The notes below the pieces were generated by a model, which saw only the letters and a list, made by a program, of their open reading frames with translations, had not been told where the DNA came from and did not search any database. From the NCBI RefSeq assembly GCF_033100095.1, contig NZ_CP136921.1, positions 1,396,501-1,460,500 on the forward strand: a stretch of DNA of 64,000 nt, given 5' to 3'. This DNA comes from Diaphorobacter limosus (GTDB taxonomy: Bacteria > Pseudomonadota > Gammaproteobacteria > Burkholderiales > Burkholderiaceae_C). Below are positions 32,728 to 42,469 of this stretch, in pieces (position 1 is the stretch's first letter; each line of letters opens with the position of its first letter). The position numbers and the translations under genes were made by a program.

Positions 32728-33375
32728 ATGCCCACACCATCCCCTGCTACCCCTGCCCTGGCCCTGCTGCTGGCGGCCATGGCGTGCTGGGCGCAGCCTG
32801 CGGCGGCCCAGGTCATGCGCTGCACCGACCCGGCCACGGGCCAGGTGACCTACACCGACGGCGGCTGCCACCGCGGCGATGCGGTGCGCGAGGTGCAGGA
32901 GCGCCAGTCCCCGCAGGACATCGCGCGCGAGCGCCAGCAGGCGGCCGAGGCACTGGAACGCAGGCAGGAGCGCCTGCGGCTGGAGGCCGAACAACGGCGC
33001 GATGCACAGCAGGCCGAACGCGCAGCACGCCAGGCCACCACCGCCCCCCGCGACGACCCGGCCCAATCCATGGCATGCCGGCAAGCGCGCCGGCAGCTGC
33101 AGCAGGTGCTGGCCACCATGGGCCAGGGCATGTATGACGAGCAGTCGCGGCTGGACGCCGCCCAGCGCCAGGCGGATCTGGCCTGCCTGAGCCCGGCCGA
33201 GCAGGCTCGCACCGAGCGCCGCCGCGACCACCACCCCGGCCACGCCACGCCCTACTACGCCCCGCCGGTGGTGGTTGTGCCACCCCGCCCCATGCCGCCA
33301 CCGCCACGGCGCGAGATCGCCAACTGCAACGTGTTTCGCTGCTACGACGCCCAGGGCAATACCTACCCACGCTGA
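32728..33375 (+). CDS. DUF4124 domain secreted protein
   Basis: 215-aa protein. A signal peptide (ALALLLAAMACWAQPAAAQ) is followed by MRCTDPATGQVTYTDGGC, the DUF4124 motif. A long charged helix comes next (DIARERQQAAEALERRQERL), then Cys-containing segments (MACRQARRQLQQVLATM, ADLACLSPAEQ) and a Pro-rich stretch before NCNVFRCYDAQGNTY. The Cys pairs suggest disulfides in the periplasm. It follows the charged lipoprotein gene by three bases, so the two may act together in the envelope. Its end overlaps the convergent SDR gene by 13 bases. Confidence 0.8.
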   Translation: MPTPSPATPALALLLAAMACWAQPAAAQVMRCTDPATGQVTYTDGGCHRGDAVREVQERQSPQDIARERQQAAEALERRQERLRLEAEQRRDAQQAERAARQATTAPRDDPAQSMACRQARRQLQQVLATMGQGMYDEQSRLDAAQRQADLACLSPAEQARTERRRDHHPGHATPYYAPPVVVVPPRPMPPPPRREIANCNVFRCYDAQGNTYPR

Positions 33376-34289
33376 CCCGCAGGCAGCAGCCCTGTATGCA
33401 CCGTGGGGTAGCGCAGGCGCAGGCGCAGTTCGCGCGCCATGCGCGTGGTCACCAGCCGGCGCGACTCGCTCATGAAGCTCAGCAACGACAGCGGCAGCTG
33501 CTCCTGCGCCTGGCTGCGCGGCACACGCGGCGGGCGCGGCAGGCCGTACAGGTCGGCCGCCAGGTCAAAGTAGTCGCCCATCTTCAGCTGGCTGTCGTCG
33601 GCCACGTTGTAGGCGCGCTGCGCCCGCCCACGCCACAGCGCGGCCACGCAGGCGCGCGCCAGGTCGTCGGCATGGATATGGTTGGTATAGACATCGTCGG
33701 GCGCGGCCAGCACCGGGGTGCCGCGACGCAGCCGCGCCTCGGGCGTGCCGCCCGCGCGATCGGGCGCATAGATGCCGGGCACGCGCAGGATGCTCAGGCG
33801 CAGGCCGGCGCGCCCCAGGTGGCGCAGCGCGCGTTCGGCATTCACGCGGCGCAGCGCACGCGGCGTGGCCGGCGCCACGGGGCGCGACTCGGCCACCCAG
33901 TCGCCGGCGCAGTCGCCATACACCCCGCTGGTGGAGACATAGACCAGCGCCAGCGGCAGCGCACGCCGGCGCAGCGCACGCGCCAGCGCCAGGCTGCGCG
34001 CATCGATCTCGCCCAGCGCCGGGGGCGGCGCCAGGTGCAGCACGCGCGTGGCCAGGCCGGCCAGGCGCGCCAGCGACGCGGCCGCGTCCAGGTCACCCAC
34101 GAGTGGCGTGATGCCGGCGGCGCGCAGTGCGGGTACGCGCTCGGGCGACTGGGTCAGCGCCAGCACCCGCAGGCGCGCTTGCAGGCCGCGCGCCACGCGC
34201 AGGCCTATGTCGCCGCAGCCGATGATGAGCAGGCGCTGGCGCCGAAAGCGCGCCGGCAGGGCGCCGAGAGGGTTTTGGTTTGAGGGCAA
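33363..34289 (-). CDS. NAD(P)-dependent epimerase/SDR family protein
   Basis: About 308-aa extended SDR protein. The Rossmann motif is RLLIIGCGDIGLRVARGL; VYVSTSGVYGD holds the Ser/Thr-Tyr active-site region (Tyr without the usual YxxxK Lys, as in the YeeZ-like group); RVPGIYAPDR and TNHIHADDLARACVAAL are substrate-side motifs. TTG 34289 is taken as the start because the coding run extending to 34367 would overlap the divergent reductase gene start; this choice is uncertain. YeeZ-like proteins have no settled function. It overlaps the DUF4124 gene end to end. Confidence 0.75.
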   Translation of the reverse strand: MPSNQNPLGALPARFRRQRLLIIGCGDIGLRVARGLQARLRVLALTQSPERVPALRAAGITPLVGDLDAAASLARLAGLATRVLHLAPPPALGEIDARSLALARALRRRALPLALVYVSTSGVYGDCAGDWVAESRPVAPATPRALRRVNAERALRHLGRAGLRLSILRVPGIYAPDRAGGTPEARLRRGTPVLAAPDDVYTNHIHADDLARACVAALWRGRAQRAYNVADDSQLKMGDYFDLAADLYGLPRPPRVPRSQAQEQLPLSLLSFMSESRRLVTTRMARELRLRLRYPTVHTGLLPAGQRG

Positions 34290-34354
34290 AATCGGCTCCG
34301 TCGAGCGAGGCGGGGCCTCGGCCCCGGCATGAAAACATCCAAGGATACCGATAC

Positions 34355-35416
34355 ATGACGAGTCCACAGACCGCGCCAGCGGCCTTTCAGATCAGCGTGC
34401 AGCCCAGCGGCCGCACATTCCAGGCGCAGGGCGACGAAGCCATACTGGCGGCCGCCATCCGCAGCGGCGTGGGCCTGCCCTATGGCTGCAAGGACGGCGC
34501 CTGCGGCTCCTGCAAGTGCAAGAAGCTGAGCGGCTCGGTGGTGCATGGCGAGCACCAGCACAAGGCGCTGAGCGTGGAGGAAGAAGACGCCGGCTATGTG
34601 CTGACCTGCTGCGCGCGCGCGCTGACCGACGTGGTGCTGGAGTCGCGCCAGGTGACCGACGAGAGCGCCTACCCCATCAAGAAGCTGCCGGTGCGCGTGA
34701 CCACGCTCACGCGCGCCTCGCACGACGTGATGCAGCTGCGCCTGCAGCTGCCGGCCAACGACCAGTTTCGCTACCACGCGGGCCAGTACATCGAATTCAT
34801 ATTGCGCGATGGCTCGCGCCGCGCCTACTCCATGGCCAACGCGCCGCACACCCAGGAGGCCACGCCCGGCCTGGAGCTGCACATACGCCACATGCCCGGC
34901 GGCAAGTTCACCGACCATGTGTTCGGCGCCATGAAAGAGAAGGAAATCCTGCGCGTGGAGGGGCCGTTTGGCAGCTTCTTCCTGCGCGAGGACTCCAAGA
35001 AGCCGATGATCCTGCTGGCCTCGGGCACTGGCTTTGCGCCCATCAAGGCGCTGATCGAGCGCATGCAGCACCAGAAGATCAGGCGCCCGGCCGCGCTCTA
35101 CTGGGGCGGTCGCCGCCCGCGTGACCTGTACATGGACGGCTGGATACGCGAGCGCCTGGCCGACCTGCCCCAGCTGTACTACGTGCCCGTGGTGTCCGAC
35201 GCCCTGCCCGAAGATGAATGGACGGGCCGCACAGGCCTGGTGCACCAGGCCGTGCTGGACGACTTTGCCGACCTCTCGGGCTTTCAGGTCTATGCCTGCG
35301 GCGCGCCCATCGTGGTCGATTCGGCGCGCACCGCCTATGGCGAGCAGCGCGGCCTGCCGGCGGAGGAGTTCTTCGCCGACTCCTTCACCTCGGAAGCCGA
35401 CAAGCACGGCGGCTGA
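34355..35416 (+). CDS. 2Fe-2S ferredoxin-FAD/NAD(P)H reductase (CDP-6-deoxyglucoseen reductase-like)
   Basis: 353-aa flavoprotein. Residues 10-100 are a plant-type 2Fe-2S domain with Cys ligands in YGCKDGACGSCKCKK and LTCCARA. The FAD domain has RAYSMANAP and the NAD domain has LASGTGFAPIKALIER and YACGAPIVVDSA. Such proteins are annotated as CDP-6-deoxy-delta-3,4-glucoseen reductase, and pass electrons from NAD(P)H to an oxygenase or dehydratase; here no partner is adjacent and no sugar genes are near, so that name should not be taken literally. AAGGA precedes ATG 34355. A Bug receptor gene follows after 73 bases. Confidence 0.88.
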   Translation: MTSPQTAPAAFQISVQPSGRTFQAQGDEAILAAAIRSGVGLPYGCKDGACGSCKCKKLSGSVVHGEHQHKALSVEEEDAGYVLTCCARALTDVVLESRQVTDESAYPIKKLPVRVTTLTRASHDVMQLRLQLPANDQFRYHAGQYIEFILRDGSRRAYSMANAPHTQEATPGLELHIRHMPGGKFTDHVFGAMKEKEILRVEGPFGSFFLREDSKKPMILLASGTGFAPIKALIERMQHQKIRRPAALYWGGRRPRDLYMDGWIRERLADLPQLYYVPVVSDALPEDEWTGRTGLVHQAVLDDFADLSGFQVYACGAPIVVDSARTAYGEQRGLPAEEFFADSFTSEADKHGG

Positions 35417-35489
35417 AATCGCCCAACCGCGCACACCGCAGGCTGCCAGCGGGCAGCCGATATCGCTTTTCTTTCTCTCACGCCCATCC

Positions 35490-36461
35490 ATGAACCGCAG
35501 ACAACTTCTTCTTTCGGCAGCGGCCGTTGCCGCAGCTTCCGTCACCTCCCTGGGCCATGCCCAGGACGGCACCATCCGCCTGGTCGTGCCCTATGCGCCT
35601 GGTGGCCCCATCGACGTCACCGCGCGCGCCCTGGCCGAGCGCGTGCGCGACAGCCTGGGCACGGTGATCATCGACAACAAGGCCGGCGCCGGCGGCAACA
35701 TTGGCGCCGACCTGGTGGCCAAGTCCGCGCCCGATGGCCTGACCATAGGCATTGCCGCCACGGCCACGCATGCCGTCAACCCCTGGCTGTACAGCCGCAT
35801 GCCCTACGACGCGGCCAGGGACTTTGCCGCCATCACGCAGATGGTGCGCGTGCCCAATGTGCTGGTGGTCAACGCCGCGCGCGCCGAGCAGCTCAAAATC
35901 CACAGCCTGCAGGATTTGATTGCCTACGCCCGCGCCAACCCCGGCAAGCTCAACTACGGCAGCGGCGGCAACGGCAGCGCCGGCCATCTGGCGGGCGAGA
36001 TGTTCAAGCAGAAGGCCGGCATCTACGCCCTGCACATCCCCTACCGCGGCGCCAGCCCGGCGCAGCTGGCGCTGCTGGCCGGCGAGGTGGACTTCAACAT
36101 CGACAACCTGGCTGCCGCCGCGCCCAACATCAAGGCCGGCAAGCTCAAGGCACTGGCCGTGACCTCACTGGCCGCCAGCCCCATGCTGCCCGGCGTGCCG
36201 CCGCTGTCGAGCAGCTTCAAGGGTTTTGCCATCGACACCTGGTGGGGCCTGGTGGCGCCCGCCGGCACGCCCGGGCCGGTGATCGCCCGGCTGAACAAGG
36301 CCTTCACCGATGCCCTCAGGGCCCCCGAGACCAAGACCCGTTTTGAGGCCCTGATGGCCGAGCCCGTGCCCACCACGCCCGAGCAGTTCGACGCCTTCAT
36401 GGCCGCCGAGCGCGCCAAATACCAGCAGGTGGTGAAGGCATCGGGCGCCAAGGTGGACTAA
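35490..36461 (+). CDS. Bug/TctC-type periplasmic receptor
   Basis: 323-aa tripartite-tricarboxylate (Bug) family binding protein. Signal peptide RRQLLLSAAAVAAASVTSLGHAQ, then IRLVVPYAPGGPIDVTARAL, IIDNKAGAGGNIGADLVAKS, GSGGNGSAGHLAGEMFKQ, LHIPYRGASPAQLALLAG and WWGLVAPAGTPGPVIARLNK, all family motifs. These receptors bind small carboxylates in the periplasm. No TctAB membrane genes are nearby, which is common for the expanded Bug families of Comamonadaceae and Alcaligenaceae. The ligand cannot be predicted. A palindromic element separates it from the convergent folK. Confidence 0.93.
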   Translation: MNRRQLLLSAAAVAAASVTSLGHAQDGTIRLVVPYAPGGPIDVTARALAERVRDSLGTVIIDNKAGAGGNIGADLVAKSAPDGLTIGIAATATHAVNPWLYSRMPYDAARDFAAITQMVRVPNVLVVNAARAEQLKIHSLQDLIAYARANPGKLNYGSGGNGSAGHLAGEMFKQKAGIYALHIPYRGASPAQLALLAGEVDFNIDNLAAAAPNIKAGKLKALAVTSLAASPMLPGVPPLSSSFKGFAIDTWWGLVAPAGTPGPVIARLNKAFTDALRAPETKTRFEALMAEPVPTTPEQFDAFMAAERAKYQQVVKASGAKVD

Positions 36462-36466
36462 AAACA

Positions 36467-36546
36467 ATAGCTGCTCACGCTTGATGGATGGCGTTTATCA
36501 AATGTTTTCCATTCATAAACGCCAAATGACAAGCGCGAACAGCTAT
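36467..36546. repeat. Composite palindromic element (AGCTATT type)
   Basis: Outer arms ATAGCTG and CAGCTAT enclose CGCTTG/CAAGCG and an inner GGCGTTTAT/ATAAACGCC pair. It fills the gap between convergent genes and can end transcription from both sides. Related to the elements at 30920, 52626 and 56236. Confidence 0.75.
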
Positions 36547-37025
36547 CAATTTTGCAGCCACTGCTGCGCCGTCGCCACGCACTCCATGCGCTGGCCGGCC
36601 ACGGCGGCGAGTTGCTGCGCATCCACCAGCGGCGGGGCCAGTTCCGCCAGGGGCAGCAGCACGAAGGCGCGTTCGCCCATGCGCGGGTGGGGCACGGTGA
36701 GCTCGGCGCTGTCCAGCCGGAGCGTGCCATACAGCAACAAGTCCAGATCCAGCGTGCGCGGCGCGTTGCGGTAGGGGCGCTCGCGGCCGGCGGCCTGTTC
36801 AATCCGCTGCAGGGCGTGCAGCAGCTCCAGGGGGGCCAGCGTGGTGTCCAGCTCGGCCACGGCATTGAGGTAATCGGGCCCGCCGGCATCGACGGGCGCG
36901 CTGCGGTAGAGCGATGACACGCGCAGCAGCCGCGTGCCCGGCAAGGCTGCCATGGCCTGCACGGCGCTGCGCAGGGCGGCGCGCGCGTCGCCCAGGTTGG
37001 CACCCAGGCCTATCCAGGCGCTCAC
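36546..37025 (-). CDS. folK: 2-amino-4-hydroxy-6-hydroxymethyldihydropteridine pyrophosphokinase
   Basis: 159-aa HPPK, which moves pyrophosphate from ATP to the pterin in folate synthesis. Motifs: [20 protein letters not shown] at the start, [20 protein letters not shown], the signature [11 protein letters not shown], and [18 protein letters not shown]. The start is GTG 37025, which overlaps the pcnB stop by four bases (GTGA), so translation is coupled. It ends the block hda-HAD-pcnB-folK. Confidence 0.95.
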   Translation of the reverse strand: MSAWIGLGANLGDARAALRSAVQAMAALPGTRLLRVSSLYRSAPVDAGGPDYLNAVAELDTTLAPLELLHALQRIEQAAGRERPYRNAPRTLDLDLLLYGTLRLDSAELTVPHPRMGERAFVLLPLAELAPPLVDAQQLAAVAGQRMECVATAQQWLQN

Positions 37026-38587
37026 GCCAGGTCTGAGCCCGTGCCTGCCTCGCCGCCCCCGGCGGGTTTGCGGCGGCGCCGGCGGCGCTTCTTGGGCGCT
37101 GCGGCGTCGCCATCAGCGCCGTCCACGCCGGCCGGGCCTTCGGCCGCAGGCACGGTGGCCGGCTCGGCCGCCTTGGGCACGCGCCGCACCACCGGCTGGG
37201 CCTTGCGCTGGCGCGCGCGCTGCTCTTCGCGCACCTGCTCGATCATGTCCTCGCGGCGTGCATCGTCGGCCAGCGAGAACTGCTGCCACCACTCGGCCAG
37301 GCCTTCCTCGACCTCGCCGACATCGGCGCGCAGACGCAGGAAGTCAAAGCCCGCGCGAAAGCGGATATGGGCAATCATGCTGAAGGGGGTGCTGCCCGAG
37401 CGCTTTTCAAAGCGCGGCTGCATGACCCAGATCTCGCGCATGTCCGCCGCCAGCTTGCCGCGCCCGGAGACATCGCCGATGCGCTTGTCGAACACCTCGT
37501 CGATGGCGTCCTGCAGCGCCGGGAAGGCGTGCTCGCCGCGTGTCAGGCGCTGCTCCCAGCCGGCCTTGACGTCCTGCCACAGCACGCAGGCCAGCAAAAA
37601 GCTGGGCGCCACGGTCTTGGCCTCGCCGACGCGGCGGTCGGTGTCCTGCAGGGCCGCCTGCACGAAGGTGCTGGACGCGCGCTCGACCACCACGTCCAGC
37701 AGCGGGTAAATGCCCTTCTCCAGCCCCAGCTTCTGCAGCTGTGCGATGGAAGCCAGCGCATGGCCGGTCTGCAAGAGCTTGAGCATTTCGTCGAACAGAC
37801 GGCTTTGCGGCACCTCCTGCAGGAGCGGCTCGCAGGCCACCAGGGGCTTGGCGGTCTTGGGCTCGAGCGCAAAGCCCAGGGCGCTGAGCTTGGCGGCAAA
37901 GCGCACGGCGCGGATGATGCGCACCGGGTCTTCGCGGTAGCGCGTGGCCGGGTCGCCAATCATGCGCAGCACGCGCTTTTTGGCGTCGTCTATGCCCTTG
38001 TGGAAATCCACCACCACCTGCGTCTCGGGGTCGTAGTACATGGCGTTGACGGTGAAGTCGCGCCGCGTGGCGTCCTCGTCCTGCGGGCCCCAGACGTTGT
38101 CGCGCAGCACGCGGCCGCTGGCGTCCACGGCATGCTGCATGCCGGCCAGGGCGTGCTTGCTGGTTTTCTCGTTGCCGCTCACGGCCTCGGCCGCGGCGTT
38201 GTCCAGGTAGGCGCGGAAGGTGGAGACCTCGATCACCTCATGCTCGCGCCCGCGGCCGTAGACCACATGCACGATGCGAAAGCGCTTGCCGATGATGAAG
38301 GCGCGCCGGAACAGCCCCTTGACCTGCTCGGGCGTGGCGTTGGTGGCCACGTCGAAGTCCTTGGGCTTCAGGCCCAGCAGCAGGTCGCGCACGGCGCCGC
38401 CGACGATGTAGGCCTCGAAGCCCGCGTCCTTGAGCGTGCGCACCACGTCGCTGGCCCGCCTGTCCACCAGCCCGGGATCAATGCCGTGCACTGCCGCGGG
38501 CACCTCCTGGCGCTTGCCAAAGCGGCTCTTGGCGCCGCGGCCCGAGGGACTCTTGCCGAGCAGTTTGTCGATGAAGGTCTTGATCAT
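37022..38587 (-). CDS. pcnB: Poly(A) polymerase I
   Basis: 521-aa class II nucleotidyltransferase that adds A-tails to RNA 3' ends. Catalytic region: [25 protein letters not shown] with the DxD, then [12 protein letters not shown]; the RNA-binding part has [24 protein letters not shown] (quoted in pieces by position, residues about 200-225). The tail is basic ([11 protein letters not shown]), typical for the bacterial enzyme and important for RNA binding. ATG 38587 starts [11 protein letters not shown]; upstream frame is not needed. folK overlaps its end. Confidence 0.95.
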   Translation of the reverse strand: MIKTFIDKLLGKSPSGRGAKSRFGKRQEVPAAVHGIDPGLVDRRASDVVRTLKDAGFEAYIVGGAVRDLLLGLKPKDFDVATNATPEQVKGLFRRAFIIGKRFRIVHVVYGRGREHEVIEVSTFRAYLDNAAAEAVSGNEKTSKHALAGMQHAVDASGRVLRDNVWGPQDEDATRRDFTVNAMYYDPETQVVVDFHKGIDDAKKRVLRMIGDPATRYREDPVRIIRAVRFAAKLSALGFALEPKTAKPLVACEPLLQEVPQSRLFDEMLKLLQTGHALASIAQLQKLGLEKGIYPLLDVVVERASSTFVQAALQDTDRRVGEAKTVAPSFLLACVLWQDVKAGWEQRLTRGEHAFPALQDAIDEVFDKRIGDVSGRGKLAADMREIWVMQPRFEKRSGSTPFSMIAHIRFRAGFDFLRLRADVGEVEEGLAEWWQQFSLADDARREDMIEQVREEQRARQRKAQPVVRRVPKAAEPATVPAAEGPAGVDGADGDAAAPKKRRRRRRKPAGGGEAGTGSDLA

Positions 38588-38591
38588 TTTT

Positions 38592-39287
38592 TTAGGCGTG
38601 AAACAGGTCCAGGACGCGCCAGCCGCGCTCCTGTGCCAGCGCGCGCAGGCGCGCATCGGGGTTGGTGGCGACGGGGTGGTTCACCTTCTCCAGCAGCGGC
38701 ACGTCGTTCATGGAGTCGCTGTAAAACGTGCTGTCCACGTCCTGCCACGACAGGCCACGCCCGGCCAGCCACTGCTGCATGCGCTGCACCTTGCCCTCGC
38801 GCATGCAGGGCACGCCCAGGATCTCGCCGGTGATCCAGCCGTCCGCGTCGCGCGCCAGCTCGGTGGCCAGCAGCTGCGGCACGCCCAGGGCCTGGGCGAT
38901 GGGGCGGGTGACGAATTCGTTGGTGGCGGTGATGATGAGCACCTCGTCGCCCGCATCATGGTGCTTTTGCAGCAGCGCGCGCGCCTGCGCGTGGATGGCC
39001 GGGGCAATCACCTCGCGCATGAACCGGGCGTGCGCTTCGGCAGCGGCGGCAGCGCCGCGCAGGCGCACCGCCTCGGTGGCAAAGCGCACATAGTCGTGCA
39101 CGTCCAGCCGCCCTGCCACGTAGTCGTCGTAAAAGGCCTGGTTGCGCCGGCCAAACTCCTCGCGATCGGTCCAGCCGATGCGGGTGGTGAACTCGCCCCA
39201 CTCGTAGTCCGAATCGAGTGGCAGCAGGGTGTGATCCAGGTCGAACAGCGCCAGCCGTGGACGGGGCGCCGATTGGTCAGAAGGCAT
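38592..39287 (-). CDS. HAD-IB family phosphatase (SerB-like)
   Basis: 231-aa haloacid dehalogenase hydrolase. Motif I is LALFDLDHTLLPLDSD (nucleophile DxD), motif II is VLIITATNEF, and motif III/IV is FYSDSMNDVPLLEKV. It belongs to the HAD-IB branch with phosphoserine phosphatase-like members. In many betaproteobacteria a gene of this kind stands between hda and pcnB, as here. The true substrate is not known. It starts 28 bases after hda and ends four bases before pcnB. Confidence 0.9.
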   Translation of the reverse strand: MPSDQSAPRPRLALFDLDHTLLPLDSDYEWGEFTTRIGWTDREEFGRRNQAFYDDYVAGRLDVHDYVRFATEAVRLRGAAAAAEAHARFMREVIAPAIHAQARALLQKHHDAGDEVLIITATNEFVTRPIAQALGVPQLLATELARDADGWITGEILGVPCMREGKVQRMQQWLAGRGLSWQDVDSTFYSDSMNDVPLLEKVNHPVATNPDARLRALAQERGWRVLDLFHA

Positions 39288-39314
39288 GGGTTTTCCAGTG
39301 AAGCCGAAGGCCGG

Positions 39315-40007
39315 TCATTCGGTCTCCAGCATGGTTTTGAGCAGCGGTATGGTCACGGCGCGCTGGGTGCGCAGCGCAAAGCCGTCAAGGCGCTCCAGCA
39401 GCTGCGCCAGGCTGCCCAGGTCGCGCGAGAAGCGGCTGAGCATGTAGTCCATCACTTCGTCGGCCAGAACGATGCCGCGTTCATCGGCCTGCTGACGCAG
39501 CACGGCGCGGCGCTCGGCCTCGTCCAGCAATTGCAGCTGAAACACATGGCCCCAACCCAGGCGCGTACGCAGATCATCGCGCAGCGGCAGGTCGGCCGGC
39601 GGCAGGTTGCCGGCGGCCAGCACCCAGCGCGGCACGCCGGCCGTGGGGTTGATGGCGTTGACAAACCAGTTGAACGCCGCCGCCTGCTGGGCCGTGCTGT
39701 AGAGCTGCACGTCGTCCAGCAGCACGGCGCTCCAGCGCTCGTCGAATGCGGTCGGCACGGCCACCGAAGGATCGAGCCAGCCCACGCTGGCGCCCTGGCT
39801 GCGCAGGGCGTCATAGGTGGCCTTGAGCAAATGCGTCTTGCCCGTGCCGGCATCGCCCCACAGGTAGCTGGGCACGGGCGAGCGCGGCGCGGCGCCGTCA
39901 CCCACGGCCAGGCGCAGGTGCTGCAGCGCCTGGGCATTGGGCCCGGCGTGGAAGTTGTCCAGCGTGGGGCCCGTGGCCAGGCCGATGTCGAGCGCCAGTT
40001 GCTTCAT
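39315..40007 (-). CDS. hda: DnaA regulatory inactivator Hda
   Basis: 230-aa AAA+ protein that, with the DNA clamp, makes DnaA hydrolyse its ATP and so prevents over-initiation. The N-terminus MKQLALDIGL carries the clamp-binding QLALDI motif. Walker A is LWGDAGTGKTHLLKA, Walker B is SAVLLDDVQLYS, and sensor regions follow (WVLAAGNLPP, DLRTRLGWGHVFQL). No C-terminal DnaA HTH is present, which separates it from DnaA. It leads the hda-HAD-pcnB-folK block. Confidence 0.95.
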   Translation of the reverse strand: MKQLALDIGLATGPTLDNFHAGPNAQALQHLRLAVGDGAAPRSPVPSYLWGDAGTGKTHLLKATYDALRSQGASVGWLDPSVAVPTAFDERWSAVLLDDVQLYSTAQQAAAFNWFVNAINPTAGVPRWVLAAGNLPPADLPLRDDLRTRLGWGHVFQLQLLDEAERRAVLRQQADERGIVLADEVMDYMLSRFSRDLGSLAQLLERLDGFALRTQRAVTIPLLKTMLETE

Positions 40008-40375
40008 GGGGCTGATGCCGGCACCTGGTCATTGGCAGGTGCGGCGAATAGGGGCTTTGGCAAAGGAAAGGGCATGGCCCAGGGACAGGAAAAACAGCCC
40101 GGCCAGGCATGGCCGAGACGAAATGCAAAACGTTTGATTTTAGTCGGTCGCCATGTACCACGGCGGCCACCCCTTGTGCCAGCCGGCGCGCCATGGGGAC
40201 AGAGGTAACCAGGTGCTACCGACACAAGAATTCAAGGGTTTGCACCAGCCGCCATCCGGGGGCGCGTCACTAAGCTTTTCAGCCTCTTTCAGAGCAAATC
40301 ACCCAAACCCGAGCACCTGGTCAAGGCGCCCGCGACGACGCCCAGACCGCGCTCATTCGCCAAGAGGAATGGACC
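40008..40375. other. 368-bp divergent intergenic region hda/ggt
   Basis: No gene is supported. It must hold the hda and ggt promoters; I see no clear -35/-10 pairs or repeats. AGAGGA just before 40376 is the ggt ribosome binding site. Confidence 0.5.
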
Positions 40376-42328
40376 ATGTACAAGAAGACTCTATGGGTTA
40401 TGGCCGCACTGCCCGCGGCGGTATTTCTCGCCAGTTGCGGCGGCGGTGACGGCGACCGCCTGATAGTCGATAGCGATCCCAACAGCTGCACCGTGCGCAG
40501 CAGCGGGGGCGCTGCGGTGGTCGTGGGCTCCGGCGTGAGCGGCGACCCGGCGGCGCCGGAGAAGGCCTCCGGCTACCGCCTGGGACTGACGGCCAAGCAT
40601 TCCAGCAAATACATGGCCGTGGCCAACACCCCCTTGGCCACCAAGGCCGGCTGCGACGTGCTCAAGGCCGGTGGCTCGGCGGTGGACGCTGCCATCGCCA
40701 TGCAGGCCGTGCTGGGCCTGGTGGAGCCGCAGTCGAGCACCATCGCCGGCAGTGCCTTCATGGTCTACTACGACGCGAAAACCAAGAAGGTCACGGCCTA
40801 CGACGGGCGCGAGACCGCTCCCGCGGCCGCCACCAACTACTACCTGGTGCGGCAAGACCAGGGCGACACGACCTCGCCAACACCCGTGCCAAGTGCGCGG
40901 CGCAGCGGCCGTTCCATCGGCGTGCCGGGTGTGATGCGCATGCTCGACCTGGCACACAAGGAGCATGGCAGGCTGGCCTGGAACGGACTGTTCGACTACG
41001 GCATACAGCTGTCCACGAATGGCTTCCAGATTCCCGGCCGCCTGGGCGCGGCCATCGCCAGCAATGCCAGCAGCCTGGCGCTGGATGCCAACGCCATGGC
41101 CACCTACTTCCACGCCGATGGCACGCCGCGTATCACGGGCGAAACCATGACCAACCTGCCCTACGCCAGGACGCTCAAGGCCCTGGCAGCCCAGGGTGCA
41201 GATGCACTGCACACGGGAGACATCGCCAAGGCCATCGTTGCCAAGGCCGGGCAGACGGTGGGCGACGACCCGGCCAAGACACCCATCACCCCCAGCCTGA
41301 TGACCCTCAGCGACCTGGCCAACTACAAGGCCAAGAAGCGCGAGGCGGTGTGCACCAACTACCGCAACACCTACCATGTGTGCACCATGTCGCCGCCCTC
41401 GTCGGGCGGCATTGCCATTGCGCAGTCGCTGGGCATTCTGAGCCAGTTCGACCTGGCGCAGTACGCGCCCAGCAACCCGGCCAACGAAGGCGGCGTGCCC
41501 AGCGTGATGGGTGTGCATCTGGTCTCGGAAGCCGAGCGCCTGGCCTACGCCGACCGCGACAAGTACGTCGCCGACACCGACTTCGTTCCGCTGCCGGCCC
41601 AGGGCCTGGCCTCGCTGCTCAGCCCCGACTACCTCAAGCAGCGCGCCAGCCTGATCAGCCTGGACAAGAGCATGGGCACGGCCGCCCCGGGCGACTTCGG
41701 CCCGGTGCCGCAGGGCGTGGACAAGACGCCGGAAAATGGCACGACCCACCTGTCGGTGGTCGATGCCTATGGCAACGCGGTGTCGATGACGACCACCGTG
41801 GAATCCAGCATGGGCTCATTCCACATGGTGGAAGGGTTCTTGCTGACCAACCAGCTGACGGACTTCTCGGCCAATCCGGTGGACAGCAATGGCCTGCCCG
41901 TGGCCAACCGCATCGCCCCGGGCAAGCGCCCGCGCAGCACCATGGCGCCCACCCTGGTCTTCAAGGGCAACGCGCCGGGCGACTTGGTCATGGCCACGGG
42001 TTCACCGGGCGGCGGCGCCATCATTCAGTACGTGCTGAAAACCGTGGTCGGCGCGCTCGACTGGGGGCTGGATGCGCAGCAGGCCACCTCGCTGGTCAAC
42101 TTTGGCGCGGCCAACAGCCCGACCACCGGCGTGGACGGCTCCAACACCACGCTGGATCTGACGGCCTTGGTCAACGACCTGAAGGCCAAGGGGCATACGG
42201 TCAGCAGCAATGCCCAGTCCAGCGGCGTGGCCACCATCATGCGTGTGACCAAGGATGGCAGGGCGCAACTGCAGGGCGGCGCAGACCCCCGGCGTGAGGG
42301 CATCGTGCTGGGCGACGGCTCGCTTTGA
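40376..42328 (+). CDS. ggt: Gamma-glutamyltransferase, lipoprotein type
   Basis: 650-aa N-terminal-nucleophile hydrolase that cleaves glutathione and other gamma-glutamyl compounds. A signal peptide ends in the lipobox FLASC, so the protein is anchored to a membrane. Motifs: LKAGGSAVDAAIAMQAVLGL and VEPQSSTIAGSAF in the large subunit, MSPPSSGGIAIAQSLGIL, the autocleavage and nucleophile Thr in NGTTHLSVVDAYGNAVSMT, and MVMATGSPGGGAII-like ATGSPGGGAIIQYVLKT. It is a little longer than E. coli GGT because of a low-complexity linker after the lipobox. It stands alone between hda and purM, with its own terminator. Confidence 0.93.
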   Translation: MYKKTLWVMAALPAAVFLASCGGGDGDRLIVDSDPNSCTVRSSGGAAVVVGSGVSGDPAAPEKASGYRLGLTAKHSSKYMAVANTPLATKAGCDVLKAGGSAVDAAIAMQAVLGLVEPQSSTIAGSAFMVYYDAKTKKVTAYDGRETAPAAATNYYLVRQDQGDTTSPTPVPSARRSGRSIGVPGVMRMLDLAHKEHGRLAWNGLFDYGIQLSTNGFQIPGRLGAAIASNASSLALDANAMATYFHADGTPRITGETMTNLPYARTLKALAAQGADALHTGDIAKAIVAKAGQTVGDDPAKTPITPSLMTLSDLANYKAKKREAVCTNYRNTYHVCTMSPPSSGGIAIAQSLGILSQFDLAQYAPSNPANEGGVPSVMGVHLVSEAERLAYADRDKYVADTDFVPLPAQGLASLLSPDYLKQRASLISLDKSMGTAAPGDFGPVPQGVDKTPENGTTHLSVVDAYGNAVSMTTTVESSMGSFHMVEGFLLTNQLTDFSANPVDSNGLPVANRIAPGKRPRSTMAPTLVFKGNAPGDLVMATGSPGGGAIIQYVLKTVVGALDWGLDAQQATSLVNFGAANSPTTGVDGSNTTLDLTALVNDLKAKGHTVSSNAQSSGVATIMRVTKDGRAQLQGGADPRREGIVLGDGSL

Positions 42329-42348
42329 ACCCCTGCCCCCATGCTCCT

Positions 42349-42376
42349 CAAGCCCCGCCCATGGCGGGGCTTTTTT
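42349..42376 (+). terminator. Intrinsic terminator of ggt
   Basis: AAGCCCCGCC-CAT-GGCGGGGCTT followed by TTTT, 20 bases after the ggt stop. Confidence 0.85.
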
Positions 42377-42469
42377 CCTGCCAAACGGGCATTGGCCAAG
42401 TTCACGCGGCGGGCCTTTAAAATTACCGGTTTGTGCCGCACCGGCCAAACCCCAAGTCCCGCAATATTC